NCBI GenBank assembly: GCA_030684355.1
Contig: JAUXTN010000151.1
Coordinates: forward strand, 1-56,068
Source of the DNA: Pseudomonadota bacterium
GTDB taxonomy: Bacteria > Myxococcota_A > UBA796 > SXON01
DNA length: 56,068 bases
Direction: 5' to 3'
Position numbers and translations under genes: made by a program. The notes beneath the pieces are model-generated. The model was not told the DNA's origin and did no database searches. It worked only from the letters and a program-made list of their open reading frames with translations. Below are positions 34,068 through 42,621 of this stretch, one piece after another (the stretch's first letter is position 1; every line of letters starts with the position of its first letter).

Positions 34068-35021
34068 ATGCATCTGTCCGCCGCCCTCGTTCCGCTCGCC
34101 CTCCTCATCCTCGGATGTGGCTTTCTCCCCTCTTTGCCGTCCGGAGCGAGCAAGTCTTCGGCGCCCGTGGTCCCGGCGGGCACGCCCCTCGCCGCGGGCG
34201 TGAGCACGCAAATCAAGGTCAGCGGCAGCCTGGACGCCTGCGGGCTGACGGCGCCCGCCCCGACGACGATGGAGCTCACCGCCGGGCCGAAGAACGGCCC
34301 GTTCGACACCTACACGCTCCACCAGGACCCCGTGGCCTGGGCCGACTGGGACCGCCGCCCGGCGATGGACATGATGAGCCTCCCCGCGGGCTCGGGGATC
34401 GCCAAGATGGCGTCGGCGGAGGTCGGCCGCGCGCCGGCCCCCACCAGCGCGTACGGCGTGGCCGGGGGCTACGAGGAGGCGGGCGAAGCCTGCGACGTGC
34501 ACCTCTACGGCGTGCTCGTGGAGCCCACGACGGACGGTTGGCAGGTGACCGAGGTGGCCCGCCGCGCCACGGTCCCGCCCACGCCCTTCGACGAGTCGGA
34601 TCCCAACTCGAACAAGGCCTGCGGGCTCGACCGGGAGAAGCTCGCGGAGGTCGAGCCGTGCGGGATGCGCATCACGATGGTCACGGGCGTCACGGCCCCG
34701 ACGTCGGGCGGCCCGCTCACGGGCCGGAAGCTCCTCGGCGCGGCCGGGATGGCCCGCGGGATGGCCTCGTGGTCCGAGACGGAGACCCTCCTCGTCGCGC
34801 GCCTCGGCCCGGCGACGCGGGTCGAGGGCGCCCACCACACCTGGGCCGTGCGGGACGGCGAGACCTGCGTGTGGTTCGACGTCGAGAAGGGCTGGCCGGC
34901 GCCCATCCTCGGCGACGGATCGCTCGACCCCGCGCAGCTCGTGGGGACGGTCGTGGAGCCTTACGCCGCCGTGGACGGCGCCCCCTACTACACCGAGTGC
35001 ATGGCCCTCACCGGGTCGTAG
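34068..35021 (+). CDS. Lipoprotein of unknown function
   Basis: The protein has 317 residues. ATG 34068 has CGGAGA seven bases upstream and a clear lipobox (VPLALLILGC, lipid Cys17). After a Ser/Pro-rich linker the protein is a mixed alpha/beta domain with regularly placed Cys (about six, for example DACGL, GEACDVHLYG, NKACGL, EPCGMRI, ETCVWF, YTECMAL), which suggests disulfides and an exported location. I do not recognise the family. In front of the gene, 33961-33981 has a TGGGGG/CCCCCA stem that could terminate the preceding transcript. The 3' end overlaps that of the minus-strand TPR regulator by 14 bases (35008-35021). A gene for an outer-envelope sensor or accessory protein is possible but unproven. 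Confidence 0.78.
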   Translation: MHLSAALVPLALLILGCGFLPSLPSGASKSSAPVVPAGTPLAAGVSTQIKVSGSLDACGLTAPAPTTMELTAGPKNGPFDTYTLHQDPVAWADWDRRPAMDMMSLPAGSGIAKMASAEVGRAPAPTSAYGVAGGYEEAGEACDVHLYGVLVEPTTDGWQVTEVARRATVPPTPFDESDPNSNKACGLDREKLAEVEPCGMRITMVTGVTAPTSGGPLTGRKLLGAAGMARGMASWSETETLLVARLGPATRVEGAHHTWAVRDGETCVWFDVEKGWPAPILGDGSLDPAQLVGTVVEPYAAVDGAPYYTECMALTGS

Positions 35022-36645
35022 TGGCGAGCGTCGCCCACCCGACGTAGAGCGCGCGGGGATCGGCGTGTTGCCGCTCCGCGATGCCTCGCGCCTCGGCCAC
35101 CAGCGCGCGCGCCGCCTCCATCTCGTCGCGGGCGAGCGCCACCTCCGCGCGCAAGCAGAGGAGCGGAACGTCGAAGCGTCCGCCCAGCGCGTTGGGCTCG
35201 GGCGCCGCCAACCGCTCCGCCTGCGCGTGGTCCCCCCGCCGCGCCGCGACCACGCCACGCACGGCGCGGGGGATGGGGGTCCGGTCGCCGAGCTCCTGGC
35301 GCACCCGTTCGGCCTCCAACGCCAGGCGCGCGGCCTCGTCGTCGTCCACGGCCAGCGCGATCATCGCGGCGAGGCAGAGGTGGTGGAGCAGATCCCCGTC
35401 GGTGGCGTGGGCCCGCGCGTGCGCCGCGAGCCGCGCGAGACCCGCGAGGGCCTCGACGGGGTGGCCGAGCAGGGCCCGGACGAGGAAGTAGTTGTGGGTG
35501 GCGAACGGATCGGGCGGCTCGGCGAGCGCGGCAAAGCCCGCCTCCGCCGCTTCGAGATCGCCGCGCATCACGTGTTGGAGCGCGAGCTGGCCCCGGGCCT
35601 CACGCTGGATCGCGGGCTGATCGACGGCGCGCACCAGGGCCGCGCGCACAGCCCGCTCCGCCTCCCGCCAGCGCCCCAGGGCAGAGAGCACGGTCCCCAT
35701 CGTGAGGCACGTCCGCATCTCCCCGTCCACGTCGCCCACCGTCTGGCAGGCCGCGCGCGCCTGTTCGAGGAGCGTGAGCGCGCCCGCGGAGTCGCCGCGC
35801 GTGTGGCGGACCCGCGCGAGGTTGGCGGTCGTGCGCGCGGTCAGCCGCAAATCCCCGCTCGCCGCACACCGGCCGAGGAGCGCCACACCGGCGGCCTCGA
35901 GCTCGTCGTGGAGCCCGAGCGTGCCGAGCACCCGCACGCGCAGGGCGAGGAGGTACCGATCGTGGGGCGGCTCGGCCCCGGGTACGAGCCGCTCGGCGAG
36001 CACCAGCGCGGGCTGGAGCTCACCCGCGTCGACGAGCACGCGGACGAGGTGGAGCCCGACCCGCGCACGCGCTGCGGGAACCTCCAGCGTCGCGAGCAGG
36101 CGTTCGAGCCCGGGACGGAGGGCGCGATGCTCGGGGGGTGCCACGGACGCCTCGTACGGCTCGGCGGACCAGTAGGCTTCGAGCGAGGCGAGCGTGTCGG
36201 GGCCGGGCGGCGAGACCGCGACGGAACCGACCGCGCCCAGCTCCGCGGTTGCCGCAGGGGGCACGTAGGCCACCCCATCCCCGTGGTGCGACAGGAGGTT
36301 GCGGGGCCGATGGGGATCGGGCTCGACCTTCTTCACGAGCCGGCGCCAGGTGAAGTACGGCGCGCGCGACACGACGGAGGGAGCGAACCGCCACACCTGC
36401 TCGTGCAGCTCCTCCCAGGTCACGACCTGGTGCGGACGCTCGGCCAGCCAGGCGAGGAGCTCGGCCTCCCGGGTGGTGAAGGTCTCGTCCCCGAGCGTGC
36501 GCGCGCGCAGGTCGATGGCCCGCCCTCCGTCCAGGAGCATTCGGTCCGTCACGACGGTTCGTGGCGCCGCGCCTGGGGCCGGCAACGGAGCGGACGCACG
36601 GCGGAGGGGTCGAAGGCCACGAGCGGCCATCCTATCGCGCACCAC
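35008..36645 (-). CDS. Winged-helix DNA-binding protein with TPR-like repeats
   Basis: The protein has up to 545 residues. The start is unsure: GTG 36645, ATG 36630 and ATG 36540 are all in frame; the DNA-binding domain begins after all of them. Residues about 50-130 are an OmpR-type winged helix (FTTREAELLAWLAERPHQVV, then WEELHEQVWRF, and YFTWRRLVKKVEPDPHRP as recognition helix) ending in the GDGVAYVPP hairpin. From about 150 to the end is a helical array of Ala/Leu/Arg-rich pairs like TPR (DAGELQPALVLAERLV, GDSAGALTLLEQARAA, GRWREAERAVRAALV, GDLEAAEAGFAALAE). It follows the response-regulator gene by 15 bases, so it forms an operon with the histidine kinase and receiver genes. SARP or AfsR-like regulators have a similar plan. 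The target is unknown. Confidence 0.85.
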   Translation of the reverse strand: MVRDRMAARGLRPLRRASAPLPAPGAAPRTVVTDRMLLDGGRAIDLRARTLGDETFTTREAELLAWLAERPHQVVTWEELHEQVWRFAPSVVSRAPYFTWRRLVKKVEPDPHRPRNLLSHHGDGVAYVPPAATAELGAVGSVAVSPPGPDTLASLEAYWSAEPYEASVAPPEHRALRPGLERLLATLEVPAARARVGLHLVRVLVDAGELQPALVLAERLVPGAEPPHDRYLLALRVRVLGTLGLHDELEAAGVALLGRCAASGDLRLTARTTANLARVRHTRGDSAGALTLLEQARAACQTVGDVDGEMRTCLTMGTVLSALGRWREAERAVRAALVRAVDQPAIQREARGQLALQHVMRGDLEAAEAGFAALAEPPDPFATHNYFLVRALLGHPVEALAGLARLAAHARAHATDGDLLHHLCLAAMIALAVDDDEAARLALEAERVRQELGDRTPIPRAVRGVVAARRGDHAQAERLAAPEPNALGGRFDVPLLCLRAEVALARDEMEAARALVAEARGIAERQHADPRALYVGWATLATTTR

Positions 36646-36660
36646 CCCGCATGCCGCGCA

Positions 36661-37155
36661 CTACCTGGGTGGCCGGGGGATCGCGGCGGAGCGGGCCTCG
36701 ACCCGCGCTCCCTCGACGGGGCTCCGCGCCACGGCCAGCCAGAAGTCGGCGATTGCAGCGAGCGCGCGGGAGAGCTCCGCGAGCGTCGAGGGCTTGGTCA
36801 CGAACGCGTTGGCGCCGGCCTCGTAGGAGGCCTTGACATCCCGCGCGTCGTCCGAGGTCGTGAACACCACGATCGGCAGACACCGGAACGCCGGATCCTG
36901 CTTGAGCACGCAAAGCGCGTCCCGCCCGCTCATCCGGGGCATGTTGAGGTCGAGGAGCACGAGATCGGGGACGGGCGACCCCTGCGGGTCGGACCACGTG
37001 CCGCGTCGGCACAGGTAGTCGAGGAGCTCCCGGCCGTCCGTGACGTAGCGGACGTCGGGTGGGCAGGCGGTGCGCGCGAGGGCGGCCCCGATGAGGAGTC
37101 GATCGTCCTCGTCGTCTTCGGCGACCAGGATCACTCCGCGTCGGACGGCACGCAT
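36661..37155 (-). CDS. Single-domain response regulator, Rcp1-like
   Basis: The protein has 164 residues, nearly all a CheY-like receiver domain: acidic pocket EDDEDD (13-18), phosphoacceptor Asp69 in LVLLDLNMPRMSG, Thr in VVFTTSDD, and the Lys in VTKPS. The insert after the second strand (RELLDYLCRRGTWSDP) is typical of the Rcp1 family that partners phytochrome-like histidine kinases. There is no output domain, so it works through protein contacts or as a phosphorelay intermediate. Its ATG lies 25 bases inside the 3' end of the histidine kinase gene, so the two are translationally coupled and almost certainly a cognate pair. The C-terminal 20 residues are basic and Pro-rich. Confidence 0.93.
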   Translation of the reverse strand: MRAVRRGVILVAEDDEDDRLLIGAALARTACPPDVRYVTDGRELLDYLCRRGTWSDPQGSPVPDLVLLDLNMPRMSGRDALCVLKQDPAFRCLPIVVFTTSDDARDVKASYEAGANAFVTKPSTLAELSRALAAIADFWLAVARSPVEGARVEARSAAIPRPPR

Positions 37156-38942
37156 TCGGGTGGCACCCCCAGAGAGGCATGTACCGGAAGGAGAACACTA
37201 AACACGGCGCCCTCGCCCAGAACTCCACGCGCCGTGATCTCGCCGCCGTGGAGCTCCGCGATCCGCCGGCAGGTCGCCAGGCCGATCCCCGAGCCGGGGT
37301 ACCGGTCCCGGGGATGGAGCGTCCGGAACACCTCGAAGAGCTGCTCGGCATCTGCCGGGTCGAGGCCCACGCCGTTGTCCTCGACCGTGAGCTCCACCTT
37401 GCCCCCCGTCCGCGGGTTGGAGGCAACGCGGATCACCGGCGGCACGTCCGCCCGGCGGAACTTGAGCGCGTTGTCGAACAGGTGCACGAACAGCTCGCAC
37501 AGGAGGGCGGGGTCCCCGTTGATGGTCGGCAACACGCCGACGACGATCGAGGCGCCCGCGCTCCGGAATCGCTCCCCCAGGCGCTCCTCGGCCTCGCGGA
37601 CGACGGCGCCGATGTCCACCCCCCGGACCATGTGCGCCGAGGCGGCGAGCCGCGAGTAGGCGAGCAGATCGCCCAGGCCAGCCTGGAGCAGCGCGGCCGA
37701 GCGACGGATTCGCAGCAGGGCGTCCGCCGTCGTCGTCGCGTCCAACGACGCACGGTCGGCGAGGAGCTGGATCTTTCGCAGGGGCTCACGGAGGTCGTGG
37801 GCGGCAAGCCTGGCGAACGCGTCGACGTCCCGGAGCGACTGTTCGAGCGCCCGCGCCCGCTCGCGGAGACGGCCCTCGGCGAGCCGGCGAGAGGTCTCGT
37901 CGATCGCGAACAGGAGGGTGCCCCCGCGGTCGGGCGCCAGCGGGTCAGGCAGGGGCGTGGCGGAGAACCGGAGCGAGCGCAGCTCGGCGCCTTCGCAACG
38001 TACGGCGAGCGTCGCACGGGCGGGCCCGTGCTCGGCGTGCCGGAGGAAATCGTGGAAGAGGGTGCGCACTTGCGGCTCCACGCAGTCCGAGAGCGAGAGA
38101 CCGCTCCTCGTGCGGCGGCCCAGGAGGGCGTCCAGGCGGGCGTTCGCATACAGCACCTGGCCGCATGCGTCGATCACACACACCCCTTCGGGGATGTTCT
38201 CGACGATGTGCCGGAACCGCTCGGCCTGCCCCGCCCGCTCGGATTCGGCGGCGTCGAGGCTCCGGCTGTGGACGAGGACACCCGTCGCGAGGAGGGCCAA
38301 CATCGCGGTCGCCTGCAACGCGATCCCGAAGCCCTCGTCGTAGGCGCCCGCGCTTTCGCCCCAACTGCGCAGGAGGGCCAGGAACGGGGGCAGCAGGACG
38401 AAGGCGGGGAGAAGGAAGCGCAGGGTGCGCCCGCCTGGGCCGGTGCTTCGCCAGCGGTAGAGGAGGCCGCTGCCGGGCTGGGACAGCACGAGGCCGAGGC
38501 TCACGAGGACGATGGCGACCGCCGTGTTGAGCGCCATCGTGGTGGCGAGCGGGAAGACCGGGACGGTCGCGTTGAACAGCAGCCCGACGATGGAGAGGTA
38601 GCAGAGCAGGACGGGCAGGACGGCGAGCGGCTGCGTGACTGACTCCCGGCCGGGCGTCCGTCGGGCCAGCAGGGCGAGCCCCAACAGCGTCAGGGAGATG
38701 GAGGTCTGCGGGGCCATCCGCAGCGTGCCCTGGATGAAGGCGTGGTCGATGCCGAGGTCACGCCCGGTGCCGTACTCGACCATGGTGAGGCCGCCGATCA
38801 CGATGGCGAACCCCGCGAACGCCTGCGCGAGGTGCCGCGCGCCGTGCGGCAGCGCCAGCGCCAGCCCGCACGCGACGAGCGACAGCGCCGTGTTCGGCGT
38901 CATCGACGGCATGACCGGGACCAGGCGCGTCAGCGCCGGCAC
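37131..38942 (-). CDS. Membrane PAS sensor histidine kinase
   Basis: At least 603 residues. The given start is GTG 38942, but the frame stays open upstream and codes for a fitting first membrane helix (AALLAVVIGTLGVLGWIAGV at about 39002-38943) with no ATG, GTG or TTG, so the true start may be an unusual codon or there may be a sequence error. About seven membrane helices (to about 225) are followed by a PAS domain (about 245-350: IVENIPEGVCVIDACGQVLY). HisKA has phosphoacceptor His382 in AAHDLREPLRKIQ. The HATPase has the N-box NALKFRR, G1 VEDNGVGLDP and G2 GSGIGLATCRRI. It signals to the Rcp1-like receiver encoded immediately downstream, with a 25-base overlap. The input is unknown. No chromophore site is visible in the PAS domain. 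Confidence 0.9.
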   Translation of the reverse strand: MPALTRLVPVMPSMTPNTALSLVACGLALALPHGARHLAQAFAGFAIVIGGLTMVEYGTGRDLGIDHAFIQGTLRMAPQTSISLTLLGLALLARRTPGRESVTQPLAVLPVLLCYLSIVGLLFNATVPVFPLATTMALNTAVAIVLVSLGLVLSQPGSGLLYRWRSTGPGGRTLRFLLPAFVLLPPFLALLRSWGESAGAYDEGFGIALQATAMLALLATGVLVHSRSLDAAESERAGQAERFRHIVENIPEGVCVIDACGQVLYANARLDALLGRRTRSGLSLSDCVEPQVRTLFHDFLRHAEHGPARATLAVRCEGAELRSLRFSATPLPDPLAPDRGGTLLFAIDETSRRLAEGRLRERARALEQSLRDVDAFARLAAHDLREPLRKIQLLADRASLDATTTADALLRIRRSAALLQAGLGDLLAYSRLAASAHMVRGVDIGAVVREAEERLGERFRSAGASIVVGVLPTINGDPALLCELFVHLFDNALKFRRADVPPVIRVASNPRTGGKVELTVEDNGVGLDPADAEQLFEVFRTLHPRDRYPGSGIGLATCRRIAELHGGEITARGVLGEGAVFSVLLPVHASLGVPPECVPSDAE

Positions 38943-39205
38943 GCCCGCGATCCAGCCGAGAACGCCCAGCGTCCCGATGACGACGGCCAGGAGCGCGGCG
39001 ACGCGCGCCGCACGCGGGACCGGTTGGGCGGGAAGCGGGCTCGGAGCGGGTTGCGTGATGCAAGAGTAGGCACCGTCTGGCCAGACCGGCGATCCGGATG
39101 CGCCCCGATTCGAGTGCCGCCCGCCGGTCGAGCCGTGCGCCGGCCGGCCCGGCTCGCGCGAACAGGCGAACCGGGCGCCGACCTCCCGCGAGCTAAAGGG
39201 GAGAC

Positions 39206-40135
39206 GTGCCTGCGGCCCCCGCTCTCGTCATCGTCGCCACGCTGCTGCTCACCCCAGCGCTCCTCGGCGGGTCGGTCGCCCGTGCAGGGGCCGGGCCGTG
39301 GGAGCGTGTCGGCGGGCTCGTGGCGCTGTTCGGGCTCCTCTCGATCCTGCTGCCCGCGGCCCCGTGGCCTTGGGTGGGCCTCCACACGCGCTGGATCGTG
39401 CTGGTGGGCGCGGGGGCGTGCGCTGTCGTGGCGCTCGGGCGCTTGCGTGCCACGAAAATCCATCGCCCAACCCTCGTCGAAGGAATCGGCGCGACCGTGG
39501 GGGTGGCGATGGGCGCCGGGTTCGGGTGGCTCGGGGTCGAAGCCGCGCGGGGACGGCGCGTGGACGAGCCCGCCGTCGAGCTGCGGTTCCCATTGGAGGG
39601 AGGCCGCTTCGTGATCGGCAGCGGTGGATCGACCGCCGTGTTGAACGGCCACGCCGGCGTCCCCGCGCAGCGGTACGCGCTCGACATCGAGGCGCTGGGG
39701 CCCCGCGGATGGCGCGCACACGGGCTCTACCCCGCCGAGCTCGACGCCTACGCGGTCTGGGAGGCCCAGGTCGTCGCGCCCTGCGACGGCGAGGTGCTCA
39801 ACGCGGAGGACGGGCTCCCCGATCTCCCACCCGGCGACCGGGACGTCACCCACATCGCGGGCAACCACGTGGTGCTCGACTGCGGCGGGGTGACGGTCCT
39901 GCTCGCGCATCTCCGCGAGGAGACGGTGGCGGTCGCGCCCCAACAGCGCGTGCGAGCGGGAGACCCCATCGGGCGCGTCGGCAACACCGGGAACACGTCG
40001 GAGCCCCATCTCCACGTCCACGCCGTATGGGGGCGGCAGCTCGCCTTTCGGGCCCTCGTCGGCACGGGCGAGGCGGTGCCGATGACCTTCGGCGGCCGCT
40101 TCCTCGTTCGCAACGATGTCGTCGCGGCCCCCTGA
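39206..40135 (+). CDS. Membrane-anchored M23 family peptidase
   Basis: The protein has 309 residues. GTG 39206 follows AAAGGGGAGAC, a strong ribosome binding site. Three or four hydrophobic segments fill residues 1-120. The C-terminal half is the lysostaphin/LytM fold: the zinc ligands are HAGVPAQRYALDIE, in place of the usual HxxxD, and HLHVH at the end (residues about 271-275), with GNTGNTSEPHLHVHAVWG characteristic of M23. Glycine turns IGRVGNTGNT and HIAGNHVVLDCGG match. These peptidases cut peptidoglycan cross-bridges outside the cytoplasmic membrane. The first zinc motif is somewhat altered, so activity should be checked. The gene is divergent from the histidine kinase and convergent with the beta-glucosidase gene (10-base gap). 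Confidence 0.85.
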   Translation: MPAAPALVIVATLLLTPALLGGSVARAGAGPWERVGGLVALFGLLSILLPAAPWPWVGLHTRWIVLVGAGACAVVALGRLRATKIHRPTLVEGIGATVGVAMGAGFGWLGVEAARGRRVDEPAVELRFPLEGGRFVIGSGGSTAVLNGHAGVPAQRYALDIEALGPRGWRAHGLYPAELDAYAVWEAQVVAPCDGEVLNAEDGLPDLPPGDRDVTHIAGNHVVLDCGGVTVLLAHLREETVAVAPQQRVRAGDPIGRVGNTGNTSEPHLHVHAVWGRQLAFRALVGTGEAVPMTFGGRFLVRNDVVAAP

Positions 40136-40145
40136 CGACGGCCCC

Positions 40146-41522
40146 CTACTCCCCCACCGCTCCCGTGCGGATCACCTCCGCGTAGAACCGCGCCGAGTCC
40201 TTGGGGATGCGCACCTGGGTGGCAAAATCCACCCACACGAGGCCGAACCGCTGATCGTAGCCGTACGCCCACTCGAAGTTGTCCATGAGCGACCAGGCGA
40301 AGTAGCCGACGAGCGGCACGCCCGCCGCGATGGACCGCGCGCACGCCGCGAGGTGCCCGCGGAAGTACGCCACCCGCGCGGCGTCGTGGACGACGCCGTC
40401 GGGGTCGGGGGGCGTGAAGTAGCTGGCGCCGTTCTCGGTGATGGCGAGGGGCAGGCCGGGGTAGTCGCGCGCGAGCCGGAGGAGGAGCGCCTCCAGACCG
40501 TCGGGGTACACCTCCCACCCGATGTCGGTCTTCGACTCGGCGGCCGGCTCGGGGATTTGTCGTGGCAGGTTCTCCGCCTCGGGTACGGTCTCGCTGCGGA
40601 GGATGGCGCGGGTGTAGTAGTTGACGCCGAGGAAATCGATCGCGGCGGCGATCGTCTCGAGGTCCCCCGGCTCGACGAAGGGGAGCTCCCCGTTTGCCGG
40701 GAGCCGGCCGAGGCGCCGGTAGTCGGCCACCATGTCCGCGGGGTAGCCGCGGCCGACCAGGGGATCGAGGTACCAGCGGTTGAAGAAGCCGTCGAAGTGG
40801 CGCGTGGCGTCGGCGTCGGCAGCGCTCGCGGAGGCGGGGTAGCCGGGCGTGAGGTTGAGCGTGATGCCGACCTGGGCGCCGCGCGCGGCGGCACGGAGGA
40901 TCGGCACGGCCACGCCGTGGCTTAGGAGCACGTGGTGCGCGGCGACGAGGGCCTCGGGCCAGTCCTTGTGGCCCGGCGCGTGCTCGCCGTTCATGTGACC
41001 GAGCATCGCGACGCACCACGGCTCGTTGTGGGTGATGAAGTGCGCCACCTTGCCGCCGAGCCGCGCCCCGACGGCCTCGGCGAACCGCGCGAAGGCGTCC
41101 ACGGTGCCCCGGGAGGCCCACCCGCCGCGATCCTGGAGCCCCTGCGGGAGATCCCAGTGGTACAACGTCACCCACGGCGTGATGCCGGCCGCGAGGAGCC
41201 CGTCCACCAGCCGCTCGTAGAAGTCGAGGCCCCCGGCGTTCGGGGTGGTCTCCAGCCCCGTCGGGAAGATGCGCGGCCACGCGATCGAGAAGCGGTACGC
41301 CTGCACGCCGAGCGACCGCATCAGCGCGATGTCCTCGGGATGGCGGTGGTAGTGGTCGCAGGCCACGTCCCCCGTGTCGCCGCCGCGCACCTTGCCGGGC
41401 GTGCGGCAGAACGTGTCCCAGATGGAGGGCCCGCGGCCGCCCTCGTGCACGGCCCCCTCGATCTGGTAGCTGGACGTGGCGACGCCGAACACGAAGTCGC
41501 GCGGGAAGCGGAGGGGGGTCAT
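40146..41522 (-). CDS. Beta-glucosidase, glycoside hydrolase family 1
   Basis: The protein has 458 residues, normal for bacterial GH1. It hydrolyses beta-linked glucosides or cellobiose by retention. The N-terminal signature FVFGVATSSYQIEGAVHEGG is present. The acid/base Glu167 is in ITHNEP (the family usually has TxNEP; here T-H-N-E-P fits). The nucleophile Glu363 is in AITENGAS. Substrate Trp/Glu residues near SLMDNFEWAYGYDQRFGLVWVD are present. There is no signal peptide, so it acts in the cytoplasm on imported sugars. It is the last gene of the six-gene transport operon; its ATG stands seven bases after the second ATPase stop, with GTGAGG as ribosome binding site. Beta-glucosides or cello-oligosaccharides are therefore the likely cargo of the transporter. 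Confidence 0.96.
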   Translation of the reverse strand: MTPLRFPRDFVFGVATSSYQIEGAVHEGGRGPSIWDTFCRTPGKVRGGDTGDVACDHYHRHPEDIALMRSLGVQAYRFSIAWPRIFPTGLETTPNAGGLDFYERLVDGLLAAGITPWVTLYHWDLPQGLQDRGGWASRGTVDAFARFAEAVGARLGGKVAHFITHNEPWCVAMLGHMNGEHAPGHKDWPEALVAAHHVLLSHGVAVPILRAAARGAQVGITLNLTPGYPASASAADADATRHFDGFFNRWYLDPLVGRGYPADMVADYRRLGRLPANGELPFVEPGDLETIAAAIDFLGVNYYTRAILRSETVPEAENLPRQIPEPAAESKTDIGWEVYPDGLEALLLRLARDYPGLPLAITENGASYFTPPDPDGVVHDAARVAYFRGHLAACARSIAAGVPLVGYFAWSLMDNFEWAYGYDQRFGLVWVDFATQVRIPKDSARFYAEVIRTGAVGE

Positions 41523-41529
41523 CGGGGCC

Positions 41530-42621
41530 TCACGGGATGGAGAGGTGGCAGCGCACGGTGTGGTCGGGGCCGACCGCCTGGACCGGGGCGTCGTCGCGCC
41601 GGCACAGGGCGAGGGCCTCGGGGCAGCGGGCGGCGAAGGGGCAGCCGGGGCCGGGGTCTACGACGGGCGGGGTGCCTCCGGCGGCGGGGAGCGGGGCGCG
41701 CAGGCCTCCACCGCGGGTGGCCGCGGCGGCGAGCAGCCGGGCGTACGGGTGGCGGGGGGCCCCGAGCACGGCGGCAGAGGGGCCGGCCTCCATCACCTGC
41801 CCCGCGTAGAGCACCACCACGCGATCCGCGACGAGCCGGGCGGAGGCGAGGTCGTGGGTGATGAGCAGCACGGAGCGCCGGCCGCCGTCGCGGAGGCCTG
41901 TGAACAGGCGGAGGATGTCCATGCGGATGGACACGTCGAGCATGGAGGTGGGCTCGTCGGCGATGACGAGGTCCGGCTCCGTCGCGAGCGCGCGGGCGAT
42001 GGAGACGCGCTGCCGCTGCCCACCCGAGAGCTGGTGGGGGTAGCGCGTCGCGAGCTCGGCGGCGGGTGCGAGGCCGACGGCGGCGAGGGCGGCGACCACG
42101 CGCTCATCGACGTTTGCGGAGGTGGCGCGCCCGTGGAGCAGGAGCGCGCGTGCGACGGGGTGGCCGACGGGGAACACCGGGTTGAGCGAGGCGAACGGGT
42201 CCTGGAAGATGAGCTGGACGCGCCGGCGCCACGCGAGCGGCACCGCCCCGGCGTCGGGCCCGATGACGAGGTCGCTCTCCGTCGGGGCATCCGCGCTGGA
42301 ACCGGGCGCCGGGTCGCGCTGGGCGTGGAGGGTCACCCGGCCCGTCCGCATCGGCAGGATGCGCGCGATCGCCCGCCCGATCGTGCTCTTGCCGCTCCCC
42401 GACTCGCCCACGAGCGCGACGATCTCGCCCGCGCGGACGGCGAACGACACGTCGTGCGCGGCGCGGAGGGTGCGGCGCCGGGGCCAGCTCCCGAGCGGGA
42501 AGCCGATGCCGAGGCGATCGACGGTGAGGAGCGGGGCGGCGACGGTCTCCGCGAGGGGGGCGGCGGCCGACGGCATGGAGACCGGCGTCGCGGCGGCAGG
42601 CGGCATCGGGGGCACGCTCAC
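41530..42621 (-). CDS. ABC transporter ATPase (DppF/OppF type)
   Basis: The protein has 363 residues. GTG 42621 overlaps the stop of the preceding ATPase gene by GTGA; an ATG 15 bases further on is an alternative start. It has Walker [11 protein letters not shown]-loop [12 protein letters not shown], signature [16 protein letters not shown], Walker [15 protein letters not shown] and the H-loop LLITHDLAS. The C-terminal oligopeptide/dipeptide domain contains the Cys-containing motif [15 protein letters not shown], which in such ATPases ligates an Fe-S cluster or metal. It pairs with the other ATPase at 42618 to power import. The operon order (binding protein, two permeases, two ATPases) is that of family-5 systems, which can carry oligopeptides, nickel or cello-oligosaccharides. 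The beta-glucosidase context favours the last. Confidence 0.94.
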   Translation of the reverse strand: MSVPPMPPAAATPVSMPSAAAPLAETVAAPLLTVDRLGIGFPLGSWPRRRTLRAAHDVSFAVRAGEIVALVGESGSGKSTIGRAIARILPMRTGRVTLHAQRDPAPGSSADAPTESDLVIGPDAGAVPLAWRRRVQLIFQDPFASLNPVFPVGHPVARALLLHGRATSANVDERVVAALAAVGLAPAAELATRYPHQLSGGQRQRVSIARALATEPDLVIADEPTSMLDVSIRMDILRLFTGLRDGGRRSVLLITHDLASARLVADRVVVLYAGQVMEAGPSAAVLGAPRHPYARLLAAAATRGGGLRAPLPAAGGTPPVVDPGPGCPFAARCPEALALCRRDDAPVQAVGPDHTVRCHLSIP

